From Episyrphus balteatus (Eukaryota > Arthropoda > Insecta > Diptera > Syrphidae), in assembly GCF_945859705.1 (NCBI RefSeq), contig NC_079134.1, positions 26,755,636-26,819,635 on the forward strand: a stretch of DNA of 64,000 bases. The letters run 5' to 3'. Both the position numbers and the translations under genes were made by a program. The notes under the pieces are model-generated. The model was given only the letters and a program-made list of their open reading frames with translations. It had not been told where the DNA came from and ran no database searches. Shown in pieces: positions 48,691-58,730 of this stretch (positions are counted from its first letter, which is position 1; the number at the start of each line of letters is the position of its first letter).

Positions 48691-48887
48691 CTTAATGAAC
48701 ATTTATCATTCTTCTCTAAAAGGTTTGCGGGTTGACAGACAGACTTTAGAAAATCTCTCCCAAAATCTTCTCCAACACCCAGGGTTATAACCGATAAAAT
48801 GCGTTGTGGTTCCTATCTATGTATCTGCATCATTTTGTGTTTGTTTGCAAGGTAAGGTGGGCCTACCCACAGAGAACTTATTCTCTT

Positions 48888-50018
48888 AAGGGCCCAACCC
48901 ATAGAATCCGCGTCTGTTCCGTCGAAGTTTTCAATTGACAGCTTTCAATTGACACTTTCTTATGGGAAGCGACCCATAAGCGACGGATCGGACGGAGACG
49001 GACGGATTCGACGGGAAGAAGTAGCCCAACTTTCTACTTTTTCATCCGTCGTATCCTTTGACATTGGTTGTCAACAATAGATCAGTTCGATTTTTTGTTT
49101 CTGAGTGCACACCGGGCAATTTCAGAACTAAAAACTGTGTTCTTTTCTTCTCCGATTTTATCAATTGTGAACTTTAAGGGCCAGTTGTACAAACGTGGTT
49201 CAGCCTCGGATCAGGAATTTAACCCACCAATTTCGGCGGATTAGCTGCGGGTCAACTTCGGTTCAAGCATGGATGTGGCTATTTTTACATATGTGGACCT
49301 TGCACCAGTGCTAAACCGGAACCTTACCACCGATTTCAGAAGATAAAAGTTGCTGAACCACGGATTAAATATTGGTACAACTGGCCCTAATTGTATATTT
49401 GTGAAGAAAATGTAATAAAAGTAACATTTAATGATAATATCTAATAAATTATATCAATTAAATACTCAAATTCTGTTGTAGAGTTCAATTTTACTATGCC
49501 AAAGTCATACCTACAACTCATAATTTGTTATAAAAAATTGTTTTTAACTGAAGAGCAAGTACCTACAGGAAATCTAGTCGTGCATTTTATTTTATTAAAA
49601 AAAAGAACAACAATAATAGTTAAAAAATTTCTTGCATCAGAACTTCCTTAGTGCACATTCAGCGATAAAATATCGAACACACCTTGGAATTTGAAGTGAG
49701 CTGTCAAAAAGCAATCCGTCATACGACGTATTCTATTTCTATTGGGCTTTTAAGCAATTTGTCTTTGTCTTTTTCCTTTCTGTTTTTTAAAGAAGTACAA
49801 GAAAAAACCAACCAATCAAATCAAATCAATTCTGAGGAAAACAAACGCATTCTGAGGAAAACATACGCCACTCTTTTCCTCAGAATTGAAATGTCAAAAG
49901 TTTTTTTTCTGTTTTTTTTTCTTCGACACTGACGTTTGGCTTAAAAGCCCAATCCTATCCTTCAACTTCAACGGGTGGATTGACAGAACGGACGCAACGG
50001 ATTCTATGAGTTGGGGCC
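48888..50018. mobile_element. TTAA-flanked TIR element, GGGCCCAACCCATAG ends
   Basis: TTAA (48884-48887) and TTTA (50019-50022) flank inverted ends GGGCCCAACCCATAGAATCC and GGCCCCAACTCATAGAATCC (right end read inward). Subterminal GACGGA and GACGGATTCGACGG words repeat. It hosts at least two smaller inverted elements: 49178-49387, and one with ends ATTGGGCTTTTAAGC at 49740-49955. It also holds a scrap of repeat B at 49551-49594. No transposase. Confidence 0.7.
49178..49387. mobile_element. 210-bp MITE, GGGCCAGTTGTAC ends, nested
   Basis: TTAA precedes GGGCCAGTTGTACAA at the left. The right end, read inward, is GGGCCAGTTGTACCAATA, followed outside by TAAT. Inside, GTGGTTCAGC and CGTGGTTCAGC are opposed. 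Non-coding. Confidence 0.75.
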
Positions 50019-50370
50019 TTTAGTGCGCTATTGTCATCTGAGGTAATGGTAATAAATGTTTCTTCCAAAATTTTAGTCTGCGAATTTACTTTAAGGGACT
50101 AATGGATAAATAAAGTTTCGACACTTTACGCTTTTATATCGTACTTTATTCTCCAAATCTAATCTTCATCAAAGATTCGAATCTGTATTAAAAACAACCG
50201 ATTCTCTCAAACCTTACATTCTTCATATGAAGATCTGTTCTTTCAAGTGTCTTTCGGTTTTACATTAATAGAAAGTTTTCACTTGTTAACTTGGAATTCT
50301 GATGAAATAAACTTAGGCTATTATTTATAATCGTTGTGTAACTTTAAACAACTGCTTAAATTTGGAAAAT

Positions 50371-50992
50371 GGAAATGGTAACGGAGTTACGAATAACAGA
50401 GTTACGGGCGACAGAGTTACGGCCGTCAAAGTTACGCGAAACCGAAGTTACGAAAAACTAGAGTTACGAATTCTAAAGTTATGTTAAGCTATGACATGTG
50501 ATTTTTGGGTTGGCAACAATCGCGAGGAACGATATGGAATTATGGAAACATAAATAAAAGAATATCGATACGTAGGTGCAATATTAGTTGGACAAATAAG
50601 AAGTAAATTTCAATTATGTCCCCCAAACTTACATAAGTAGACTTATGTTTTTTTTTTATTTCAACGTTTTTGCGATCTTCTCACAAAAACAAAACCATAT
50701 ATGTATTGTATATCTATACCTATCCAATCAAAATTTTACAAGATTAATTAACATCCATTTTCGCTTTACTCATTTAGTTCTGACCAATGAGAAAAATGTT
50801 AATCTCTTGTTTGTATTTCCATAATTCCATATCGTTCCTCGCAATCGTTGCCAACCCAAAAATCACATGTCATAGCTTAACATAACTTTAGAATTCGTAA
50901 CTCTAGTTTTTCGTAACTTCGGTTTCGCGTAACTTTGACGGCCGTAACTCTGTCGCCCGTAACTCTGGTATTCGTAACTTCGTCGGTTTCCC
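50371..50992. mobile_element. Mutator-like non-autonomous element, long TIRs built of AGTTACG repeats
   Basis: Flanked by a perfect 9-bp duplication TTGGAAAAT (50362-50370, 50993-51001). Inverted arms of about 180 bp (50371-50553, 50812-50992) differ at only a few sites. The outer part of each arm is a series of AGTTACG words; on the left they start at 50385, 50400, 50415, 50430, 50446, 50462 and 50477 (last one AGTTATG), a 15-16-bp period. Nine-bp duplications with long TIRs are typical of Mutator-like elements. The interior has no transposase. Confidence 0.75.
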
Positions 50993-51181
50993 TTGGAAAA
51001 TGTGTTCAAAAACCTTGTTTGTAGTTGTCCTATAGCGGTCAAACTTGTGTCTAAGTATAGATTGTCTTAACTTTGAATAGTGTGATACTTATTTTTATTA
51101 AATGAAGCATATTTCCCACAGTTTGAAAAAAGTAAAGCAGTGTTTAAGTAGGCAAAAATCTAATAAATATGCCTGTTATCA

Positions 51182-51821
51182 GCCATATTTATAAAAGCAT
51201 CTTAAAGGTTGTTTAACTTTAAACCACCTCTAAATAGCTCTTAAGTACAAAATATGTATTTATAAAGAATTATAACACATTTAAGCAACGTTGCTTAACG
51301 ATTGCTTAACTTAAACGCCGTTCACCACGTTTAGAGCTTGCTTAGAGCCATTTTAAGAATGATTTGACCACATATGAATTATTACTAAGATCGTGCTTGA
51401 ATTTTAAATTGAAATTAAAGAATTGAAAAATATTAATAAAAAAAAAAATTAAAATGATTAGTAAAAATCAACTCCTTCTTCTGGCCTTGATCTGCGCATT
51501 TTATTTAAGAACCCGACGTAAGCAAAATCATCGTCAACGAAATAATCAGTGTTTTTTTTTTGCAGTCAAATTTAAGAATATTTGTTTGCAAATACATACT
51601 TACAAAATGTCAAAAACCACGTGATGTTTCTAAAATTTTGTACTAGATTAGTTAATTTCCCCTCGTTTTGTGACACAACTATCGTTTAGTTAATCATCTG
51701 TGAGAATTCGATTATAAATACAAATTTAAGCAACGTTGCTTAAAGACGTATTAAATATTTAAGCAAGCTTAACTAAACAACCTTTGAGAGCCAATTTAAG
51801 CAAATCTAATAAACATGGCCG
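51182..51821. mobile_element. TIR element with TTTAAGCAACGTTGCTTAA motifs
   Basis: Left end CAGCCATATTTATAAAA with TTAAAGGTTGTTTAAC opposes right end GTTTAGTT...CAACCTTTGAG...TAATAAACATGG. Inside, the palindrome AAGCAACGTTGCTT occurs twice (51283-51296, 51728-51741). Similar AACGTTGCATAA words occur at 57400-57412 and 55115-55130. Old and diverged, with no coding content. Confidence 0.5.
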
Positions 51822-53690
51822 GATACTAATGACAAGCCGGATGCCGGTATCTCCAGTAAAGGCACCCTATTTTTTGATTTCTCATTTTTAAACTAAGAAA
51901 TCCATGATTATTCATTAAGTCAATTTCTATTAGTCATACCAACTCACTTACTCCAAAAATAAAAACAATAACAACTTTACTCAAAACTCAGTTAGTAACT
52001 TTATTTATTTAAACAAATCGTTGTTAGCTTGCAACCATCCCTCACAAACAAACCAAGTGGTTTTCTGATAAAAAAAAAAAAGAAAAATATCCTTGCGATT
52101 TCCGGATCGCCCTGTATATTGCCTGTGTCCATTCGACCATCATCAACGTGAATGGGAGAGAATGGAGTTTCCGACTTCAACTTTTGGAGTATCCATGACA
52201 TTTTTTTCTTTTTTTTTATTTACATCCAACAACTAAAACTGAGTCGAGTTGAGTTGGAGCAAGAGTATCCACCAAAACCAAGTCCTTCACTTTTTCGTGC
52301 TCCTTTCTCCCTCCCTCTGCACCTGCTTGCACCCTCTCTGAATTTTCCTCGCGCACGACTCTACAACAAAAACAACTCTCAACACACACACACAAACAAA
52401 CAAACTCTCATACACACACACACACACACACTTATACAAATTTGTAAGGGATGAAAATTCATGTATTTATGGTTTTTGAATTTTCCTTTTTTTTCTTTTA
52501 TTTTTTTTTTGATTAAAGTTGAAACAACAAAAATTTTTTCTGTGTATGTACCTACCGGAGAAATTCATGAAAAAGTCTTCTTCGGCTTCGACGACTAGAA
52601 AAGTGACGGCCCCAGCCCTTAAAAAAAATCTGCAAAAAAAAAAACCCGAAGAAAGCAACAACAACAAAAAAACACTACAATTAAATCCTTTTTTGATTCT
52701 AATTTTTCTTATATTTTCTATTGGAAGTTTTATTCTATTGGTACATTATTTATGTATTTTTTTTATTGCACCACCCGTAGTGCAAAAAAATATATAAGAA
52801 AAGTATTTTTTTTTCTTTCTTTTTCTCTTGTTGGTTTTTTTTTTTTCTTCGTTTATTGAATTATCACTTTGCACTTTAGTTTTCACTTCACTTGATTTTC
52901 AACTCGTTAAAGATGTTAATTTATTTTTTTTTTATTTAATTGATTTTTTTGGGTGGTTTTCTGAGAGATGAATTTAATTTAATTTTTGTTGCGGAAAATT
53001 GATTTTTTTTTTTGTTGAAGTTGAAGACCGACAAGAAAGCCAACAGACCGACAGAGGCGACACTTCGCTCAACTTTGTCGTTTCGTTCGCCATATGTGTG
53101 TTACTTTTTTGGCAAAGGCAGGCAGGCAGGCAAGTTGTCTCGTTCTTTTTTTGTGTGTGGATTGGTGTTGTCTCTTTTTGTTTTAAAAATCATTTGCGGC
53201 GAATTGGGTTTTTTTTTTTGGTGCAATACATCATACATGTATATCGAACGAGAATCGAATGAGTTAAGTTGGTTGGGGTTGCGAAAGTGGGGATGTGTTA
53301 ACAAAATAAGGAAAATTGTTGTAGAGACAAAAGGTGTGTTTTTATTACCACCGGTCATAACTGGACAAAAAAAAAACGCAGTCGGGGATAAGCAATTTAT
53401 ATGTTGAATGCAACATTACTTTAGCCCCATGGGCTTAGTTGTTTAGCCCGGAGAGTTCTCTGGGCTTAACTTTTTCAACAGATTTTAATCTGTGCTACCA
53501 AATTAACTTGTTCGTAAATTGTTTAGAATTTGTTTAAAAACATCAAAACTGATGTTTGGAATGACAATTATTATTTTAAATATTTATTTAATAGTTAGTT
53601 AAATTTTTTTTTTCAAAAACACACAAGAAAACCCAAAAGCGAAAAATATGACAACTTTATATTTGTTTGTGTCAGCTGATCTCTGAACAT
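51822..53690. other. non-coding region with CA repeat and GC-richer block
   Basis: Contains CACACA runs (52379-52432) and a composition shift at 52250-53300. No coding exon is recognised. The minus strand of 53060-52556 looks like a 5' untranslated exon (see the separate entry). Confidence 0.35.
52556..53060 (-). promoter_or_regulatory. candidate 5' untranslated exon/promoter, minus strand
   Basis: Read leftward the segment starts GGCTTTCTTGTCGGTC and contains GAAGTGAAAACTAAAGTGCAAAGTG-type wording (given here in pieces), typical of fly 5' UTRs: A-rich with AAGTG repeats and few ATGs. It ends at a possible donor CTCCG|GTAGGT at 52556. The orientation matches dock, whose first coding exon has an acceptor and so needs an upstream exon. 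No TATA box or clear initiator is visible. This is inference only. Confidence 0.25.
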
Positions 53691-53694
53691 TTAA

Positions 53695-54686
53695 GGCTTG
53701 GCCACACTGGAGGGTATGCGGTAGCGGTACGGGTAGCGGTGAGGGTACTTGTATGAAAAAAATTCCAAACTGACACATCCACGTTCAGGTGTGGAATTTT
53801 TTTAGTACAAATATCAGGTGTGTTTTTTTGTTTATCTATATAGATTTTGTGCAAAAAACCACATCGAGATTTTTGAAATCGAAACAATTTACTTGTTAAA
53901 AACAACAAAAACTTTATCTGTATAGATTTTTGAAAAATCCAGATAATTATCCAGATTTTTTTTTTCTCTCGATAAAAACAGTAGTGCCAAGGTACTTTAT
54001 TTGTTGTGTTCATACAAAAATATCTGAAAATATTAACAAAAAAAAAAAAGCGGAGAAAACGAGGTTTGAAAAAAACTCTCATAGAAAAAAATAATCAAAA
54101 ATTTGTTTGACATGGTTGCATTGAAATGTTAATATCTCGAGATATACGCAATGCACTTTTCAGATAAAAGTCTTAAATGGATCCTGATAAGATTGTTGAA
54201 CAGATATGTATATAAAATTACCAAAGTTTTTTCGAGAAATTAGAAATAAAAATAAAAAAGTTTTACATTTGATTTTTAAAAAATCGAAAAAAAAATTCAA
54301 TATGGCTACCTTCAAACAAGAACGACGCAACTAATGTTAATGGTCATGGTCTTAAAATGTAGCTAAGGATATACAGATAATTTTTGGTTTTTTGTAAAAA
54401 AAAAAAATTTTTTGAATCCAACATGGATGCCATGGCCATATGAAAATTTTTGTTTCCATCTAACATGGATGTAATGGCCTTCCCACTTCGGAGTTAAAAT
54501 AAAAAAAAAAAACAAAAGCAACATTTTTGACAGACATCTGCCAAAGTATATGTACAGTTGTGCCAAATGTTTGCATGGATTTCAAAAATCCCGATGTCGT
54601 TTTTTTGCACAAAATCTATATAGATAAACAAAAAAACACACCTATCGTTACCGCTATACCGCATACCCTCCGGTGTGGCCAAGCCT
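53695..54686. mobile_element. TTAA MITE family GGCTTGGCCACAC, long copy A
   Basis: TTAA at 53691-53694 and 54687-54690. Inverted ends run GGCTTGGCCACAC, GGAGGGTATGCGGTAGCGGT and inward to GTGTGTTTTTTTGTTTATC, TATATAGATTTTGTGCAAAA and CATCGAGATTTTTGAAAT. The core 54046-54470 resembles the core of the element at 16119-18998 (GTTTGACATGGTTGCATTGA, GAGATATACGCAATGCAC, CCAACATGGATG). No transposase frame. Confidence 0.75.
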
Positions 54687-54690
54687 TTAA

Positions 54691-54861
54691 AGGCTTGGCC
54701 ACATCGGAGGGTATGCGATAGCGGTACGGGTAGCGGTAACGATATTTGTATGAAAAAAATTCCACATCTGAACGTTGATATGTCAGTTTGGAATTTTTTT
54801 CATATAAGTACCGTTACCTCTACCCGTACCGCTACCGCATACCCTCCGGTGTGGCCAAGCC
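54691..54861. mobile_element. TTAA MITE family GGCTTGGCCACAC, short copy B
   Basis: About 171 bp with ends AGGCTTGGCCACATCGG and CCGGTGTGGCCAAGCC, sharing the TTAA at 54687-54690 with copy A and that at 54862-54865 with copy C. The arms carry GTAGCGGTACGG-type repeats; the centre is ATTCCACATCTGAACGTTGA. Near-perfect hairpin. Confidence 0.85.
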
Positions 54862-54865
54862 TTAA

Positions 54866-55025
54866 GGCTTGGCCACACCGGAGGGTATGCGGTATAGCGG
54901 TAACGATATTTGTACTAAAAAAATTCCACACCTGAACGTTGATGTGTCAGTTTGGAATTTTTTTCATACAAGTACCGTTACCTCTACCCGTACCCCTACC
55001 GCATACCCTCGGGTGTGGCCAAACC
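54866..55025. mobile_element. TTAA MITE family GGCTTGGCCACAC, short copy C
   Basis: 160 bp with ends GGCTTGGCCACACCGG and GGTGTGGCCAAACC, closely similar to copy B. TTAA is on the left (shared with B) and TTTA on the right. Central TTCCACACCTGAACGTTGAT. Near-perfect hairpin. Confidence 0.85.
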
Positions 55026-55629
55026 TTTACAGTCTCATTTATTAGATTTCACTAAACAGCTCTAAATAGCTTCATAGTTATACAATGCATAAGGTTTTAT
55101 GTAGCCTTTATGCAACGTTACATAAATTTTCATTTATAAAACATTTTCCTATCCATTATAGTCATGCTAGGTTTGTGTCCAAATAAGGTCCAATTTATTC
55201 ACACTCCATTAAATTTAAAGTCTCCATTAAAAAAGGGAAATTTTAAAATTTGTATGCGATTTGACAGTTTTCAATTTTTTAATGGAGATTTTAAATGTAA
55301 TGGAGAGTGAATAAATTAGGCCTAAGTACTAAAACTGGAAAATTGGTATTTTTAATCACGACAAACAACTCCATCTGTCGATGAAATAACTCCATCTGCT
55401 CCGAAAATAAACAATAAATTAAAACAAAACAAACAAAAAAAGAAAAACGTGAGCGAAAGTTCTCGATGTTATACCTATGAGGAAGAAAATCTCTAAAAAA
55501 AAAACAACACATTTCCTCATTTATTTCACTAGATAACAAATTTTTCACATGCAAATATTTGTAATCCAAAAAAAGTACACCAATAAAATAGATATACATA
55601 GGTACATCGAACATGAATCAATTTCTATA

Positions 55630-56137
55630 GGGGTATTCACGATCCGATGCAACTGGTCTAGTATCATTGCAAAAGTGCAAAAGTGTAAAATCTTACAACA
55701 CTACAACAACAAAATATATGGATTGAAATTTTACAATGGTCTTGCACTTTTGCTATACCCTAACCCTATTGCAAAATAAAAATACAATGATGTAAATTTT
55801 TTTTGACAGATGGCAGCTCGCCGTCGCGTGTCGCCCATGATGAATAGTTTATTTTTTTTATTCTTATTCTTTTTTATTTTGTTTCTTTTGATGTAATTTG
55901 TGAAAATAAATTAACCCGAACACAACAAATAATGAAATTATAAAAAAATTGAAAAAAAAGAAGAAGAATCGGTGGAAAGACAACTCCGTAAAAAAAAAGA
56001 GTGAAGCTGATATAAATCATATCATGGATTCCATTCAATATTTACTATAGATAAGAAGAGGTGCGTTCACGATCTATTGTAAAAAAATAAAATTTTACAC
56101 TTTTACTAGGCCTGTTGCACCAGATCGTGAATACCCC
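55630..56137. mobile_element. TIR element GGGGTATTCACGATC, with likely 3-bp TAT duplication
   Basis: Inverted ends AGGGGTATTCACGATC and GATCGTGAATACCCCT, followed inward by ATGCAACTGG opposite CCTGTTGCACCAG. TAT occurs just outside both (55626-55628, 56139-56141). The interior is A/T-rich apart from a GC-rich island GGCAGCTCGCCGTCGCGTG (55811-55829). No transposase. Confidence 0.65.
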
Positions 56138-56195
56138 TTATGTAAAAAAAACAACACGCAAAATGAAAAAGAATAGAGAATACACCACAAAAGAA

Positions 56196-57156
56196 GCCTA
56201 GTACGCAGATCGCGCTAAAATTTATCTTTCATACAAATTTCCTCCAAAGATAAATTTTAGCGAGGATTTTTATCCAGGTAGTACGCAGTTCACGCGCTAA
56301 ATTCGAATTGTCATCTACTACTTTTGCAAAAAGTCTCCACTCAATTTAGCTGGCGAAATAATGCTCAGCGCATTTTTTCACAGATAAATTTTGACATTTT
56401 TGTGGTCGTTGTTGTTGCTGCAAGGAATAAAAGGCAAAAAAAACCTTGGAATATATAAAAGAAGAGGAACAAAACAAAATGAGACCGTAAAAAAGGTATT
56501 CTGCAGGTAAAAAAAATATGTAATGTTATATTGAATGTAAAGCCCAGTACGCAGATCGCGCTAAACTAAATTTTATCTCGACAATTTTTATCTCTACACG
56601 CGTTCGCTAAAAGCCAAGATAAATTTAAATTTAAAAAATAACGGCTGAATCACAGTTTCATTTCATTATACCTGCTTACATTCAATATTAAATACATATT
56701 TTTTTTACCTGCAGAATACCTTTTTTACGGTCTCATTTTGTTTTGTTCCTCTTCTTTTATATATTCCAAGGTTTTTTTTGCCTTTTATTCCTTGCAGCAA
56801 CAACAACGACCACAAAAATGTCAAAATTTATCTGTGAAAAAATGCGCTGAGCATTATTTCGCCAGCTAAATTGAGTGGAGACTTTTTGCAAAAGTAGTAG
56901 ATGAGAATTCGAATTTAGCGCGTGAACTGCGTACTACCTGGATAAAAATCCTCGCTAAAATTTATCTTTGGAGGAAATTTGTATGAAAGATAAATTTTAG
57001 CGTGATCTGCGTACTAGGCTTAAGCTGGTATAAGTAAATAAAACTGTGATTCAGCCGTTATTTTTAAATTTAAATTTATCTTGGCTTTTAGCGAACGCGT
57101 GTAGAGATAAAAATTGTCGAGATAAAATTTAGTTTAGCGCGATCTCCGTACTGGGC
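56196..57156. repeat. interleaved inverted repeats A-B-A'-B'
   Basis: Four blocks tile the region. A (56196-56540) starts GCCTAGTACGCAGATCGCGC and is the near-exact reverse complement of A' (56677-57019). B (56542-56676) starts GCCCAGTACGCAGATCGCGC and is the reverse complement of B' (57020-57156). The two pairs are interleaved rather than nested. Ends of both pairs are near TTAA-like words (57020-57023 TTAA). Both TIRs carry AGATAAATTTTAGCG/GATAAATT-type words. Non-coding. Confidence 0.85.
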
Positions 57157-57446
57157 TTAGTTAGGAAAAAATTTCAAAAAAACACAATTTCTTATTTTTT
57201 GTTTTTATTCATTTCAAATTAATCAAATCAAATGCCAAAAATGAGTTCTTCAATTAAAAGAAAAATATACAAATGATTGCTGTTTTTTTTCTTTTTATGA
57301 TGTGATTTTCAAATGACATTTGAGTAAAAAATATTCTTATTCAGGCTCTAAACAACCTTAAAACGCGTTTAGCTTATACAACTTCTATGCAACGTTGCAT
57401 AAATTTTATTAATTTTCTGTTTAAAAACATTATAAAGAGTGTATAC

Positions 57447-57664
57447 CAACGACCACAAAAATGTCAAAATTTATCTGTGAAAAAATGCGCTGAGCATTAT
57501 TTCACCAGCTAAATTGAGTGGAGACTTTTTGCAAAAGTAGTAGATGACAATTCGAATTTAGCGCGTGAACTGCGTACTACCTGGCTAAAAATCCTCGCTA
57601 AAATTTATCTTTGGAGGAAATTTGTATGAAAGATAAATTTTAGCGTGATCTGCGTACTAGGCTT
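57447..57664. repeat. additional partial copy of block A'
   Basis: Starts ACGACCACAAAAATGTC and runs to TGCGTACTAGGC in the same orientation as 56680-57019, with only a few substitutions. The inner 120 bp of A' is missing. So half a MITE exists here without its partner. Confidence 0.85.
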
Positions 57665-57912
57665 TAGTATGCAGAGTGCTGCTAATTTTTCTCGCTAAGC
57701 CCCGAGGCGTTTTTTTAACCAGTTAAGCCCGGTGGTAATAAAAAACAGACCTAAAAACGCTATTCCACGCACAACGAATTTTTAAGTTTGTTAAAAATGA
57801 ACAGGGTCAACGTTTTTTGTCATTGGTTTAAAGAAGGGTCTAGACTAGACTAGGTATATCAACATGTTTCAAATACATCCGAAATAGACATAGTAAATAG
57901 TAAAACCTTTAA

Positions 57913-58020
57913 GGCTTGGCCACACCAGAATTTATGCGGTGTAGTGGTAGGAATAGCGGTGACGGTACTTGTATAAAAAAAATTCCAAACTGACACATCA
58001 ACGTTCATGTGGATAGATTT
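57913..58020. mobile_element. partial copy of the GGCTTGGCCACAC MITE
   Basis: TTAA (57909-57912) then GGCTTGGCCACACCAG and TATGCGGTGTAGTGGTAG, continuing to AATTCCAAACTGACACATC as in copies A to C. The right terminus is not present; the sequence runs into a hairpin at 58029-58127 (AAAACAATTTTGCTTCTATA opposed to TATAAAAGCAAAATTGTTTT). Confidence 0.65.
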
Positions 58021-58164
58021 TTTTCTCTAAAAACAATTTTGCTTCTATAAAGCCTTAGAGGTGCTACAATTGCTTCTGTGCAGCCTTATAAAAGCAAAAT
58101 TGTTTTTAGGGTCATGTGTATACCCTAGCACAAATAAGGTCAATTACAGCCATATTATTCACTT

Positions 58165-58362
58165 GTTTAAAAAATACATCTGGATGTAAAGAAATTGAAA
58201 TGTCAAAAATAAACCAAATCCATAATATTGACTATCACACAGAGAAAAAAATAGTCATTTTTAACTATTTTTATAGTTAAAATCGGGATAACTATTTTGG
58301 ATTTGGATTTATTTTTGACTTTTGACAATTTTACGTCCAGATGTATTTTTTAAACTAGTGAA
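58165..58362. mobile_element. about 198-bp MITE upstream of RCC1L
   Basis: CACTTGTTTAAAAAATACAT and the reverse complement of the right end, CACTAGTTTAAAAAATACAT, continue through CTGGATGTAAA/CTGGACGTAAA and TCAAAAATAAA. The central TTTTAACTATTTTTATAGTT is also palindromic. It ends about 370 bp before the RCC1L start codon. Confidence 0.7.
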
Positions 58363-58440
58363 AAAAAAATGCCTTTTAGAATTTTAAATAAAAAAAATAT
58401 CCTCTACGATTCGACATTCGAAATGAGATAATTTGCAAAA

Positions 58441-58449
58441 TTATCGATC
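58441..58449. promoter_or_regulatory. DRE-like motif upstream of RCC1L
   Basis: TTATCGATC at 58441-58449 resembles the fly DNA-replication-related element TATCGATA, common at housekeeping promoters. It is about 290 bp before the ATG. An E-box CAGCTG lies at 58588-58593. No TATA box is evident. Weak. Confidence 0.25.
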
Positions 58450-58730
58450 GAGTAAATGGGACGAAAATTTTACTATTTAAGTACTGAACGAATTCAATTT
58501 CATTCATTCATCCATCAAAACTTTTTATTCAAACTGTACTTATTTTACAGCAGTTTTTCTTGCACCTTTTGCACTACAAAACCATCAGCTGTCATTGTAA
58601 TTGTTTTGGTTATTTTTTTTTCATAACACCTTTTCCTCAACACAAAACTGAAACTTAAGGAAATGTTCAACTAATTTAATTAAACCCATTTTTTAACACA
58701 CAAAAGAAACCAAAAAAAAAAACCACCAGT

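Noticed and set aside
53672..54082. 136-codon open frame on the minus strand as a gene
   Set aside because: It lies entirely across the arm and core of a TTAA MITE that recurs in the same window; the translation is of repeat DNA.
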